From contig NZ_FNYY01000017.1 in NCBI RefSeq assembly GCF_900109145.1, forward strand, positions 1-64,000: a stretch of DNA of 64,000 nt, read 5' to 3'. Source of the DNA: Marinovum algicola. GTDB lineage: Bacteria > Pseudomonadota > Alphaproteobacteria > Rhodobacterales > Rhodobacteraceae. The first letter of the stretch is position 1. The number at the start of each line of letters is the position of its first letter. Below the pieces are notes generated by a model. It was given only the letters and a program-made list of their open reading frames with translations. It made no database searches and had not been told where the DNA came from. Below are positions 25,242 to 34,356 of this stretch, in pieces. The position numbers and the translations under genes were made by a program.

Positions 25242-27686
25242 ATGGCTCTCCCCCCTGAAAACGCCCGTGTCGTCATTGTCGGCGGCGGCGTCATAGGCTG
25301 TTCGGTGGCCTATCACCTGACCAAGCTCGGCTGGACCGATGTGGTGCTGCTCGAACGCAAGCAGCTGACCTCGGGCACAACCTGGCACGCCGCCGGGCTG
25401 ATCGCCCAGCTGCGCGCGACCGAGAACATGACCCGGCTGGCCAAGTACAGCCAGGAGCTTTACGGCCAGCTTGAGGCCGAGACCGGCGTCGCCACCGGCT
25501 TTCGCCGCAATGGCTCGATCACCGTGGCGCTGTCGGACGAGCGGCGCGAGGAAATCCTGCGCCAGGCTTCGATGGCGCGCGCCTTCGGCGTCGAAGTCGA
25601 GGAAATCAGCCCCGCTGAGCTGAAAACCCGCTATCCGCATGTCAATGCCGAGGACGTCAAGGCGGCGGTCTATCTCGACAAGGACGGCCAGGGCGACCCG
25701 GCCAATATCGCGCTGGCCATGGCCCGTGGCGCCCGCCAGCGCGGTGCGCAGGTGCTGGAGCGTACCAAGGTCACCGGCTTTGTCCGCGACGCCCGTCGGA
25801 TCACCGGTGTCCACTGGGAGGCCGAGGGCGAAAGCGGTACAATCACCTGCGATCACGTGGTCAACTGCGCCGGCATGTGGGGCCATGAGGTTGGCCGGCA
25901 GATGGGCGTCAACGTGCCGCTGCATGCCTGCGAACACTTCTACATCGTCACCGATACCGTTCCCGGGCTGTCCCAGCTACCGGTGCTGCGGGTGCCCGAG
26001 GAATGCGCCTATTACAAGGAAGACGCCGGGAAAATCCTGCTCGGCGCCTTCGAGCCGGTGGCCAAGCCCTGGGGCATGGCAGGCATCCCCGAAAGCTTCG
26101 AGTTCGACCAGCTGCCGGAGGATTTCGACCATTTCGAGCCGATCCTCGAACAGGCGGTGAACCGCATGCCGCTTCTGGCCGAGGCGGGCATCCACACCTT
26201 TTTCAACGGCCCCGAAAGCTTCACCCCCGACGACGCCTATCACCTGGGACTGGCGCCCGAGATGGACAATGTCTGGGTCGCCGCCGGCTTCAACTCGATC
26301 GGCATCCAGTCGGCGGGCGGCGCCGGCATGGCGCTGGCGTCATGGATGGACAGCGGCGAAAAGCCCTTCGATCTGGGCGACGTCGATATTGCGCGGATGC
26401 AGCCGTTCCAGGGCAATCGGCACTACCTGTTCGAACGCTCCAAGGAAACGCTGGGCCTGCTCTACGCCGACCATTTCCCCTATCGTCAGAAAGCCACCGC
26501 ACGCGGCATCCGCCGCTCGCCGCTGCACGAGACCCTGCTGCGCGAGGGTGCGGTGATGGGCGAGATCGCCGGATGGGAACGCGCCAACTGGTTCGCCGAC
26601 AGCGGCCAGACGCCGGCCTATGAGTATTCGTGGAAGCGGCAGAACTGGTTCGGCAATGCCGCCCGCGAACACAAGGCGATCCGCGAGAATGTCGGGCTTT
26701 ACGACATGTCCTCCTTTGGCAAGATCCGCGTCGAGGGGCCCGACGCCGAGGCCTTTCTCAACCATGTCGCGGCCAGCAACCTTTCGGTGCCCGTGGGCAA
26801 GATCGTCTACAGCCAGTTGCTCAACAGCCGGGGCGGGATCGAGGCCGACGTGACGATCACCCGTCTGAGCGAGACCGCCTACCTCGTGGTGACCCCGGCC
26901 GCCACCCGGTTGGCCGATGAGACATGGCTGCGGCGGCATGTGGGCGATCACCGCGTGGTGGTCACCGACATCACCGCCGCCGAGGCGGTGATCTGCGTCA
27001 TGGGGCCGAAGTCGCGCGCGCTGTTGCAGCGGGTGTCGCCCAACGATTTCTCCAACGCCGCCAACCCCTTTGGCACCGCGCAGGAGATTGAGATCGGCAT
27101 GGGTCTGGCCCGCGCCCACCGCGTGACCTATGTCGGCGAGCTGGGCTGGGAGATCTATGTCTCTGCCGACATGGCGGCGCATGTCTTCGAGGTGCTGCAC
27201 GAGGCCGGGCGCGAGATGGACGCGCGGCTGTGCGGGCTGCACATGATGGACAGCTGCCGGATCGAAAAGGGTTTCCGCCACTTCGGCCATGATATCTCGT
27301 CCGAGGATCACGTGCTCGAGGCCGGGCTGGGCTTTGCGGTCAAGAAGAACAACGTCTCCTTCATCGGCCGCGACGCGGTGGAGCGCAAGCGCGAGCAGGG
27401 CTTGCAGACCCGGATGGTGCAATTCCTGCTGCAAGACCCCGAACCGCTGCTCTATCATGCCGAACCGATCCTGCGCGATGGCGACATCGTGGGCTTTCTG
27501 ACCTCGGGTAGCTACGGCCATCACCTCGGCGGTGCCGTGGGTCTGGGCTATGTACCCAGCGCCGGCGAAACCGCGGCAGATGTGCTGGCCTCGCGCTACG
27601 AGATCGAGATCGCCGGAAGCCGCGTGGCCGCCACCGCCTCGCTCAAGCCGCTCTACGACCCGAAATCCGAACGCGTGAAGGTCTGA
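25242..27686 (+). CDS. FAD-dependent dehydrogenase-GcvT protein (dimethylglycine/sarcosine dehydrogenase-like)
   Basis: An 814-residue enzyme with an N-terminal DAO-type FAD domain (VVIVGGGVIGCSVAYHLTKLG, residues ~10-30). Residue H49 in TSGTTWHAAGL corresponds to the histidine that binds FAD covalently in dimethylglycine and sarcosine dehydrogenases. An FAO_M linker follows near residues 370-430, then GcvT and GcvT C-terminal domains (GLYDMSSFGKIRVEGPDAEAFL; GELGWEIYVSADMA; GLGFAVKKNNVSFIGRDAV). Such enzymes oxidise an N-methyl group and pass the formaldehyde unit to tetrahydrofolate. It follows the betaine-type importer and precedes purU, consistent with stepwise demethylation of an imported amine. 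The start at 25242 follows AAGGA. Confidence 0.9.
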   Translation: MALPPENARVVIVGGGVIGCSVAYHLTKLGWTDVVLLERKQLTSGTTWHAAGLIAQLRATENMTRLAKYSQELYGQLEAETGVATGFRRNGSITVALSDERREEILRQASMARAFGVEVEEISPAELKTRYPHVNAEDVKAAVYLDKDGQGDPANIALAMARGARQRGAQVLERTKVTGFVRDARRITGVHWEAEGESGTITCDHVVNCAGMWGHEVGRQMGVNVPLHACEHFYIVTDTVPGLSQLPVLRVPEECAYYKEDAGKILLGAFEPVAKPWGMAGIPESFEFDQLPEDFDHFEPILEQAVNRMPLLAEAGIHTFFNGPESFTPDDAYHLGLAPEMDNVWVAAGFNSIGIQSAGGAGMALASWMDSGEKPFDLGDVDIARMQPFQGNRHYLFERSKETLGLLYADHFPYRQKATARGIRRSPLHETLLREGAVMGEIAGWERANWFADSGQTPAYEYSWKRQNWFGNAAREHKAIRENVGLYDMSSFGKIRVEGPDAEAFLNHVAASNLSVPVGKIVYSQLLNSRGGIEADVTITRLSETAYLVVTPAATRLADETWLRRHVGDHRVVVTDITAAEAVICVMGPKSRALLQRVSPNDFSNAANPFGTAQEIEIGMGLARAHRVTYVGELGWEIYVSADMAAHVFEVLHEAGREMDARLCGLHMMDSCRIEKGFRHFGHDISSEDHVLEAGLGFAVKKNNVSFIGRDAVERKREQGLQTRMVQFLLQDPEPLLYHAEPILRDGDIVGFLTSGSYGHHLGGAVGLGYVPSAGETAADVLASRYEIEIAGSRVAATASLKPLYDPKSERVKV

Positions 27687-27693
27687 CCCACCG

Positions 27694-27725
27694 GGCGGCG
27701 CGGCACATGGCCCGTGCCCGCCGCC
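27694..27725 (+). terminator. Stem-loop between dehydrogenase and purU genes
   Basis: GGCGGCG (27694-27700) pairs with CGCCGCC (27719-27725), and inside it GGCAC pairs with GTGCC. There is no T-run and purU follows 43 bases later on the same strand. Confidence 0.4.
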
Positions 27726-27768
27726 AACCCGCCAACGCGCGCCTACTCTTGACCAACAGGATCGCCCC

Positions 27769-28653
27769 ATGACCAAATACTGTCTCACCGTCACCTGCCC
27801 GTCACGCCGCGGCATCGTCGCCGCGATCTCGACATTCCTGACCGACAAGACCTGCAATATCACCGATGCGTCGCAGTTCGACGATCAGGAAACCGGCTAT
27901 TTCTTCATGCGGGTCAGCTTCACCCCCGAGAACGGCTCGGATCTCGCGGCCCTGGCCGAAGGCTTTGCCGAGATCGCCGAGCCCTTCGGCATGACCTACG
28001 AATTCCACGACGAAAGCCGCAAGATGAAGGTCGCGATCATGGTGTCGCGTTTCGGCCATTGCCTGAACGACCTGCTCTACCGGGTCAGGATCGGCGCCCT
28101 GCCGGTCGAGGTGGTGGCGGTGATCTCGAACCACATGGATTACCAGAAACCGGTGGTGAACGCTGACATCCCGTTCCACTGCATCAAGGTCACCAAGGAC
28201 AACAAGCCGCAGGCCGAGGCGGCAATCATGAAGGTGGTCGAGGAGACCGGCGCCGAGCTGATCGTGCTGGCGCGCTACATGCAGATCCTGTCGGACGAGA
28301 TGTGCCAGAAGATGTCGGGGCGGATCATCAATATCCACCACTCGTTCCTGCCGTCGTTCAAGGGCGCGAACCCCTACAAGCAGGCCTTCGAGCGTGGGGT
28401 GAAGCTGATCGGCGCGACCTCGCATTACGTCACCGCCGATCTCGACGAGGGGCCGATCATCGAGCAAGACATCGTGCGCATCACCCACGCGCAATCGGCG
28501 GCCGACTACGTCAGCCTCGGGCGCGACGTCGAAAGCCAGGTGCTGGCCCGGGCGATCCACGCCCATGCCCACCACCGGGTCTTTCTCAACGGCAACAAGA
28601 CGGTGGTCTTTCCCGCCTCGCCCGGCAGCTATTCGAGCGAGCGCATGGGCTGA
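27769..28653 (+). CDS. purU: Formyltetrahydrofolate deformylase
   Basis: A 294-residue enzyme that hydrolyses 10-formyl-THF to formate and THF. Residues 1-85 form an ACT domain (CLTVTCPSRRGIVAAISTFL). The rest is a formyltransferase fold with the catalytic Asn-His-Asp set visible in IINIHHSFLPSFKGANPYKQA, GATSHYVTADLDEGPII and EQDIVRI. Length is normal. In this operon it would regenerate free THF from the one-carbon units collected by the two GcvT-type enzymes, releasing formate. This matches the purU association seen in other sarcosine/glycine-betaine demethylation loci. Confidence 0.93.
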   Translation: MTKYCLTVTCPSRRGIVAAISTFLTDKTCNITDASQFDDQETGYFFMRVSFTPENGSDLAALAEGFAEIAEPFGMTYEFHDESRKMKVAIMVSRFGHCLNDLLYRVRIGALPVEVVAVISNHMDYQKPVVNADIPFHCIKVTKDNKPQAEAAIMKVVEETGAELIVLARYMQILSDEMCQKMSGRIINIHHSFLPSFKGANPYKQAFERGVKLIGATSHYVTADLDEGPIIEQDIVRITHAQSAADYVSLGRDVESQVLARAIHAHAHHRVFLNGNKTVVFPASPGSYSSERMG

Positions 28654-28663
28654 GCCCCCGAGT

Positions 28664-28691
28664 CCGGCCAGGCGGTGTCAGTTCTGGCCGG
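28664..28691. terminator. Terminator hairpin between convergent genes
   Basis: CCGGCCAG (28664-28671) pairs with CTGGCCGG (28684-28691). It lies between the purU stop and the stop of the convergent ABC ATPase gene, where a bidirectional terminator is expected. Confidence 0.5.
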
Positions 28692-28764
28692 GCACACGTA
28701 GGGTAATGCCCAGCACCAAACCGCGCTCCAGCCGGGGCCGGCGATCCAGTCATAGATCCCCCGG

Positions 28765-29724
28765 TCACTCGGACAGGGGATGGAAACAGGCGGCTTCGGT
28801 TCGCGGACCCACCGGCGACAGGCGCGGCGTCTCGGTCCGGCATCGCTCGGTCGCCCTCGGGCAGCGGGCGGCAAAGGCGCAGCCCGGGGGCGGGTTCAGC
28901 GGGTCGGGCAGCTCGGTGCCCTCCGCCTCGGGCGCAGAGAGCGGCCGCCCCACCACCGGCGCGCTGTCGGCCAGCAGCCGGGTATAGGGGTGGCTGGGGT
29001 TGGCAAAGACCTCTTCCGCCGGGCCGATTTCGACCACCGCGCCGAAATAGAGCACCGCGATCCGGTCGCTGACTGCCTCGACCACCGCCAGATCGTGGCT
29101 GATGAAGAGATAGGTCAGGTCGAAGTCGCGCCGCAGGTCGGCCAGGAGGTTCAGCACCTGGGCCTGGACCGAGACATCGAGCGCCGAGACCGGCTCGTCG
29201 AGGATCAGGATGCGCGCCTGGGCTGCGAGCGCGCGGGCAATGCCGATGCGCTGGGCCTGGCCGCCGGAAAATTCATGCGGGTAACGGTCGAGGAATTCCT
29301 CGCGCAGGTTCACGCTGTCGAAGATCTCGGAAATGCGGGCACGGCGCTCGGCGGCGGGCATCCCGTGCAGCCGCTTGAGCGGGGCCTCCATGATCTGGCG
29401 GATGGTCTTGCGCGGGTTGAGCGAGGAAATCGGATCCTGAAAGACATACTGGATGCGCTTGCCGAACGCGGCCGGATCGGCGGTATCGAGTGCGGCGCCC
29501 TCGATCTCGATCTGCCCGGTGGTGGGCTCCAGCAGCCCGACCAGCATCCGGGCCAGGGTCGACTTGCCGCAGCCGGATTCGCCGACGATGCCCAGCGTTT
29601 CACCCTGATGCACCGTCAGGGACAGCGGATGCACCGCCTTGACCGATCCCTTGGGCCCGCCGAAAAGCCGGCGCCCCACAGGGAAGGTCTTGGACAGGTC
29701 TGTGAGCTTCAGCGCCTGGGTCAT
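28765..29724 (-). CDS. Oligopeptide/dipeptide-type ABC ATPase (DppF/OppF-like)
   Basis: A 319-residue ATPase. Walker A is GESGCGKST, the Q-loop region reads FQDPISSLNPRKTI, the signature is SGGQAQRIGIARAL and Walker B is ILILDEPVSALDVS. The C-terminal oligopeptide-transporter region PPGCAFAARCPRATERC carries the Cys residues that ligate an Fe-S cluster or metal in many Dpp/Opp ATPases. It overlaps the preceding permease-ATPase gene by four bases and is the last gene of its operon. Confidence 0.9.
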   Translation of the reverse strand: MTQALKLTDLSKTFPVGRRLFGGPKGSVKAVHPLSLTVHQGETLGIVGESGCGKSTLARMLVGLLEPTTGQIEIEGAALDTADPAAFGKRIQYVFQDPISSLNPRKTIRQIMEAPLKRLHGMPAAERRARISEIFDSVNLREEFLDRYPHEFSGGQAQRIGIARALAAQARILILDEPVSALDVSVQAQVLNLLADLRRDFDLTYLFISHDLAVVEAVSDRIAVLYFGAVVEIGPAEEVFANPSHPYTRLLADSAPVVGRPLSAPEAEGTELPDPLNPPPGCAFAARCPRATERCRTETPRLSPVGPRTEAACFHPLSE

Positions 29725-31604
29725 TGGGCCGCCTCCCGGCTGTCATCGATCGGATGCAGGCAGCGCACCCCATGCCCGCCGGCGCGCGCCAGGGGGATGT
29801 GCCCCTGGCGGCAATCCTCCTGCACCCTGGTGCAGCGTTCCGCAAAGGCGCACCCCGGTGGCAGCTTGTTCACCGCTGGCGGCAGCCCCGCGATGGCCTC
29901 CAGCCGCCGCTTGCCGCCGCCCAGTTCGGGCACGCAAGCCATCAGTCGGGCGGTATAGGGGTGGCGCGGCGCATCGAGGATTTCGGCGGTCCGCCCCTCT
30001 TCGACGATCCGCCCGGCATACATCACCGCCACCCGGTCGCAGAGCTGTGCCACGACGCCGAAATCATGGGTGATAAAGACGATGGCAAGCCCGCGCGAAC
30101 GCCGCAGGTCGTCGAGAATCGTCAACACCTGCGCCTGCACGGTGACATCCAGCGCGGTGGTCGGCTCGTCGGCGATGATGATATCGGGATCATTGGCCAG
30201 CGCCATGGCGATGCCGACCCGCTGACGCATGCCGCCCGACATCTCGTGCGGATAATCGGAAATGCGCGTCTCGGCATTGGGGATGCGCACTGCCCTGAGC
30301 AGGTCCACCGCCTTCGCGCGCCCTTCCGCCTTGCCGATGGGCCGATGGGCGCGGATCGCCTCGATCAGTTGATCGCCGACGCGGTACAGCGGATGCAGCG
30401 TGGCCAGCGGATCCTGGAAGATATAGGCGACGTTGCGCCCGCGCATCTCGCGCAGCCGCCGGTACGGCGCGCCGATCAGATCTTCGCCATCGTAATACAC
30501 CGCACCGCCGGTCACCACGCCGGGCGGCGAGGCGACCAGCCCCATGACCGAGAGCGCGGTGACGGATTTGCCCGAACCGCTTTCGCCGATGATGCCGAGA
30601 CATTCGCCCTTTTCCACGTGCAGATCGACCCCGCCGACCGCGCGGTAGACCCGATCCTTGACGTGAAATTGCGTCTCCAGCGATTGCACGTCCAGCAGCC
30701 CGGCACCCGTCGGCGCGGGCACCGGGGCCTTGCGGTCGACGCGGGTGGCCGCCATCGGCCGCGACAGCGCGCCCGATTTCAGGCGCGGGTCAAGCGCGTC
30801 GCGAACCCCGTCGCCCAGCAGGTTGATCGCCATCACGATGATCAGGATCATCATCCCCGGCACGATCGAGGTATGCGGGTTGGTGATCAGCGCCGACCGC
30901 GCCTCGCCCAGCATCGAGCCCAGGTCGGCCTGCGGCGGCTGGCTGCCGAGCCCGAGAAAACTCAGCCCCGCGGTCTCCAGGATCATCCAGCCGATGGTGG
31001 TGGACATGGCGATGACAATCACCGGCACCACGTTGGGCAGGATCTCCGACAGGATGATCCGGGTGTTCGACAGCCCCGCCAGCCGTGCGGCATCGACAAA
31101 TTCCTTGTGCGCGATGCCCACGGTGATGCCGCGGATGTTGCGGGCAAAGAACGGCACGTTGACGGCGGCCACCGCGATCAGCGCATTCAGCAGCCCCGGC
31201 CCGAGCGCCGCGACGATGGCCAGCGCCAGCAGGATGTAGGGAAAGGCCATCAGCATGTCGACGCCGCGCATGATAACATTGTCGGTGCGGCCGCCGTAAT
31301 ACCCGGCGATGATACCGATCGCCGCCCCGAGGGTGGCGGCGACGATGGCCGCCGCGAACCCCACCGCCAGCGACAGCCGCGTACCCCACATCAGCCGCGA
31401 CAGCAGATCGCGGCCGAGGTGATCGGTGCCCAGCAATGCATCTGGTGAAAAGATCGGCCGGAAGCGGTTCGACGTGTTGGTCACATCCGGGTCGGCCAGC
31501 GGCAGGAGCGGTGTCACCAGCGCCAGCAGTCCGACCAGCAGCAGCACGATGCCGCCGGCCAGCGCCAGCCGGTTGCGGGCGAGAAGTGTCAGGAAGCCGG
31601 TCAT
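29721..31604 (-). CDS. Fused ABC permease-ATPase (DppC-DppD-like)
   Basis: A 627-residue single polypeptide. Residues ~1-275 are a DppC/OppC permease with the N-terminal OppC segment and the EAA loop ([24 protein letters not shown]). After a Pro-rich linker, residues ~300-627 are a complete DppD-type ATPase: Walker [10 protein letters not shown]-loop [14 protein letters not shown], signature [15 protein letters not shown], Walker [14 protein letters not shown] and the C-terminal [14 protein letters not shown]. No frameshift or internal stop is present, so the fusion is a real single frame. It overlaps the upstream permease and downstream ATPase genes by four bases each. Confidence 0.88.
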   Translation of the reverse strand: MTGFLTLLARNRLALAGGIVLLLVGLLALVTPLLPLADPDVTNTSNRFRPIFSPDALLGTDHLGRDLLSRLMWGTRLSLAVGFAAAIVAATLGAAIGIIAGYYGGRTDNVIMRGVDMLMAFPYILLALAIVAALGPGLLNALIAVAAVNVPFFARNIRGITVGIAHKEFVDAARLAGLSNTRIILSEILPNVVPVIVIAMSTTIGWMILETAGLSFLGLGSQPPQADLGSMLGEARSALITNPHTSIVPGMMILIIVMAINLLGDGVRDALDPRLKSGALSRPMAATRVDRKAPVPAPTGAGLLDVQSLETQFHVKDRVYRAVGGVDLHVEKGECLGIIGESGSGKSVTALSVMGLVASPPGVVTGGAVYYDGEDLIGAPYRRLREMRGRNVAYIFQDPLATLHPLYRVGDQLIEAIRAHRPIGKAEGRAKAVDLLRAVRIPNAETRISDYPHEMSGGMRQRVGIAMALANDPDIIIADEPTTALDVTVQAQVLTILDDLRRSRGLAIVFITHDFGVVAQLCDRVAVMYAGRIVEEGRTAEILDAPRHPYTARLMACVPELGGGKRRLEAIAGLPPAVNKLPPGCAFAERCTRVQEDCRQGHIPLARAGGHGVRCLHPIDDSREAAQ

Positions 31605-32548
31605 GTCTTGATCCTTGGGTCGAGCAGGCTCTGCGCCACGTCAACCGCGATATTGAACAGCACGTAACAGGCGGCGACAAAGACCACCCCGCCCTGCACC
31701 AGAAGGATGTCGCGCTTCAGGATCGCATCGACCAGCATGCGGCCCACGCCGGGCCACTGGAACACGATCTCGATATAGACCGCGCCGGACAGCACGAAAC
31801 CGGCCTGAATGCCCAGCACCGGGATGATCGCCACCATCGCCGCCTTCAGCGCGTGCCGCCAGATCACGCCACGCTCGTGCACGCCCTTGGCCCGCGCGGT
31901 GCGGATGAAATCCTGCCGCAGCACCTCGAGCATGGCCGACCGCGACAGCCGCGCGATGACCCCGGTGGCCACGACGGCCAGCGCCAGCGCGGGCATCGCC
32001 AGATGCGTCAGCAGCACCCCGAAGGTCCGGTCGCCGTAGATCGGCCACATCCCCGAGACCGGGAACCACCGCAGGTTCACCGCAAAGAACAGGATCATCA
32101 TCATGCCGAGGAAAAAGGACGGGATCGAGATGCCCAGCAAGACGACAAAGGTGATCGCCTTGTCGGCCAGCCCGTATTGATTGGCCGCCGAGATCACCCC
32201 GGCCATGACACCGAAGAAGGAACAGAGCACAAAGGCGGTGCCGGCAAGGACAAGCGTGCCGTTGAACCGTTCCAGCACCTCGTCGAGCACCGGGCGATTG
32301 AGCGCGAAGGAGGTGCCGAAATCGCCCTGGAGCATATTGCCGAGCCAAATGAAATATTGCTGCACCAACGGCTTGTCGAGGCCGAGGTCACGGTTCAGCT
32401 TTTCGACGTTCTCCGGCGTCGCATAGCTCCCCAGGATGGCGGTCGCCGGATCGCCCGGGATCAGCGCCATGATCAGGAAGACGATCACCGTGATGCCCAG
32501 CAGAACCGGGATGGCGGACAGCAGGCGTTTGAGGATGTAGCCGGTCAT
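31601..32548 (-). CDS. Peptide/nickel-type ABC permease (DppB-like)
   Basis: A 315-residue permease with six helices. The N-terminal signature MTGYILKRLLSAIPVLLGITVIVF and the EAA loop FIRTARAKGVHERGVIWRHALK are typical of DppB/OppB. It should pair with the permease half of the downstream fusion. The ATG follows GGAGA. It is separated from the upstream binding-protein gene by the palindromic element at 32600-32650. Confidence 0.9.
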   Translation of the reverse strand: MTGYILKRLLSAIPVLLGITVIVFLIMALIPGDPATAILGSYATPENVEKLNRDLGLDKPLVQQYFIWLGNMLQGDFGTSFALNRPVLDEVLERFNGTLVLAGTAFVLCSFFGVMAGVISAANQYGLADKAITFVVLLGISIPSFFLGMMMILFFAVNLRWFPVSGMWPIYGDRTFGVLLTHLAMPALALAVVATGVIARLSRSAMLEVLRQDFIRTARAKGVHERGVIWRHALKAAMVAIIPVLGIQAGFVLSGAVYIEIVFQWPGVGRMLVDAILKRDILLVQGGVVFVAACYVLFNIAVDVAQSLLDPRIKT

Positions 32549-32599
32549 CGGATCTCCGGGCGGTCAGGGACAGGGCGCAGCGGCGCGCGCCGGGCTTGG

Positions 32600-32650
32600 C
32601 CCGGGGCCTCTTGGCAGGCCCCGGGGGAGGTCCCGGACCAGGTCCGGGAC
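32600..32650 (-). repeat. REP-like palindromic element, copy 1
   Basis: One hairpin is CCCGGGGCCT (32600-32609) with AGGCCCCGGG (32616-32625). The second is GTCCCGGACC with GGTCCGGGAC (32630-32650). A similar two-hairpin unit occurs at 39906-39949, in both cases between a binding-protein gene and its first permease gene. GC-rich palindromes of this general type are common in alphaproteobacteria. Confidence 0.65.
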
Positions 32651-32660
32651 GCGGGGTGCC

Positions 32661-34238
32661 TCAGTTCTTGGCCACGTCGTCAAGCAGCAGGAAGAACGAC
32701 GGTTGCAGGGTGAAATTCTCCACCCGGTCGCTGGTCACCGCATTCTGCTTCCAGTTGGCGACAAAGACCCAGGGCGCATCCTCCTGCACGATGGTCTGCA
32801 TCTCCTTGTAGAGCCGCGCGCGTTCCTCCTGATCGGTTGCGACGCGGGCCGCCTCGAGCAGCTCGTCGACCTTGGGATTGGAGTAATACCCCGAGTTGAA
32901 GCCGCCCTTGTCCGGCCAGGCCTCGGTGCGCAGCGCGAGGAAGGGCAGCGTGTCGGGGTCATTGGTCATCCAGGCCATCTCGGCCATGTCGGCCTTGCCT
33001 TCGAGGCCGGGGTTCACTTCGCCCAGGAAGGTGTTCCACTCGTAGGTTTCGATGGTGACGTCAAAGCCCACCGCCTCCAGATCGGCCTGGATCGCGGTGC
33101 CCATGGCGATGGGGTCGAGCATGCCCGAGCCACCCTCGGTGACATAAAAGGTCAGCTCGGCGCCGTCGGCGCCGGCCTCGGCGATCAGCTCGCGCGCCTT
33201 GTCAGGGTCATAGGGATAGGGCTCCAGGCTTTCATTGTAGGCCCAGGCAAAGGCTGGCGGGGTCGGACCGGCGGCGACTTCGGCGGTGCCTTCCAGCACC
33301 TCGCTCACCAGCGCCGATTTGTTGACCGCATAGTTTGCCGCCTGCCGCACGCGTCTGTCAGCGAAAGGGCCCTCCTTGGCGTTGAGGATCAGGAACCAGA
33401 CATGCGGGCCGGCCTGTTCATGCACCGCGTAGCTGTCATCCTGGAATTCGGAGAGCGCGACCGGCGGCACTTCGACCATCAGGTCGATGCCTCCCGCCAG
33501 CATCTCGGCGGTGCGGGTGTTGGCATCGGTGATCGGGCGGAACACCACGGCCTGCAATTCCGGCGCGCCGTCCCAGTAATCGGCGTTGGCTTCGACCACC
33601 ACCGCTTCGTTCGAGCGCCATTCGGCAAAGCGGAACGGCCCGGTGCCCGAGGGATTGCGCCCGAAGTCCGCGCCATGCTGTTCCACCGCGGCGGGCGAGA
33701 CGATCAGCCCGGTGGGATAGGCGAGGTTGGACAGGAAAGGCGCGTAAGGCGCGTTCAGCGTGAAACGCACGGTCTGCTCGTCCAGCGCCTCGACGGTCTC
33801 GACGGCCGAGAAGAAGAAGGAGAGCGGGAAAGGACCGGTGTCGTAGAACGGATGGTCCTCGTTCAGCATCCGGTCAAAGTTGAACTTCACCGCTTCGGCG
33901 TTGAACGGGCTGCCATCGTGAAAGCGCACGCCCTCGCGCAGGGTGAAGGTATAGACCGTGCCGTCCTCGTTGATCTCCCAATCGGTGGCCAGCGCCGGTT
34001 CGACCTCGAGCGTGCCGTCCTTGTAGCGCACCAACCCGTCATAGACGTTCATCAGGATGCGGAAATCGTTGACCGCCGTCACCGCGGCGGGATCAAGCGC
34101 CTTGGGTTCGGCGATTTGGCCGACGATGAGAACGCCGGGCGGGGTCTGGGCCTGGGCTCCGCCGGCCAGGCCCAATGTCAGGGCCAGCGCTGTGCCGGCG
34201 GCAATGAGCCCCCGGCGGGTGACGTGAAAGACCGACAT
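32661..34238 (-). CDS. Peptide-type ABC substrate-binding protein (DppA/OppA family 5)
   Basis: A 525-residue periplasmic binding protein of the large family 5. The leader carries adjacent arginines (VTRRGLIAAGTALAL) and ends AGGAQAQ. The mature protein has the family landmarks LVRYKDGTLEVEPALATDWEINEDGTVYTFTLREGVRFHDG and the AANYAVNKSALV region. Family 5 proteins bind peptides, nickel, opines or other amino-acid derivatives. The neighbouring amidohydrolase and DUF1028 genes suggest an N-acyl or ureido amino-acid derivative (inference). The gene is divergent from the DUF1028 gene with two copies of a palindrome between them. Confidence 0.9.
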   Translation of the reverse strand: MSVFHVTRRGLIAAGTALALTLGLAGGAQAQTPPGVLIVGQIAEPKALDPAAVTAVNDFRILMNVYDGLVRYKDGTLEVEPALATDWEINEDGTVYTFTLREGVRFHDGSPFNAEAVKFNFDRMLNEDHPFYDTGPFPLSFFFSAVETVEALDEQTVRFTLNAPYAPFLSNLAYPTGLIVSPAAVEQHGADFGRNPSGTGPFRFAEWRSNEAVVVEANADYWDGAPELQAVVFRPITDANTRTAEMLAGGIDLMVEVPPVALSEFQDDSYAVHEQAGPHVWFLILNAKEGPFADRRVRQAANYAVNKSALVSEVLEGTAEVAAGPTPPAFAWAYNESLEPYPYDPDKARELIAEAGADGAELTFYVTEGGSGMLDPIAMGTAIQADLEAVGFDVTIETYEWNTFLGEVNPGLEGKADMAEMAWMTNDPDTLPFLALRTEAWPDKGGFNSGYYSNPKVDELLEAARVATDQEERARLYKEMQTIVQEDAPWVFVANWKQNAVTSDRVENFTLQPSFFLLLDDVAKN

Positions 34239-34285
34239 GTCTGTTTCCTCTCCTGTTGCGTCTTGGCAATTTGCGTTTTGGCTAT

Positions 34286-34299
34286 TTTATCATGATAAA
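34286..34299. promoter_or_regulatory. Palindrome, candidate FadR-type operator (site 1)
   Basis: TTTATCATGATAAA is a perfect 14-base palindrome in the divergent region between the peptide-type SBP gene and the DUF1028 gene. The identical sequence recurs at 35848-35861. Confidence 0.65.
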
Positions 34300-34314
34300 T
34301 TGCATCTGGCCAAA

Positions 34315-34326
34315 TTTTCATGATAA
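34315..34326. promoter_or_regulatory. Imperfect copy of the same palindrome (site 2)
   Basis: TTTTCATGATAA is the same element with one mismatched pair, centred 28 bases from site 1. It is followed by the same AATTCAAG context seen after the 35847 copy. Confidence 0.5.
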
Positions 34327-34356
34327 ATTCAAGCGGGCTGTGAAACGGAGACCGTG

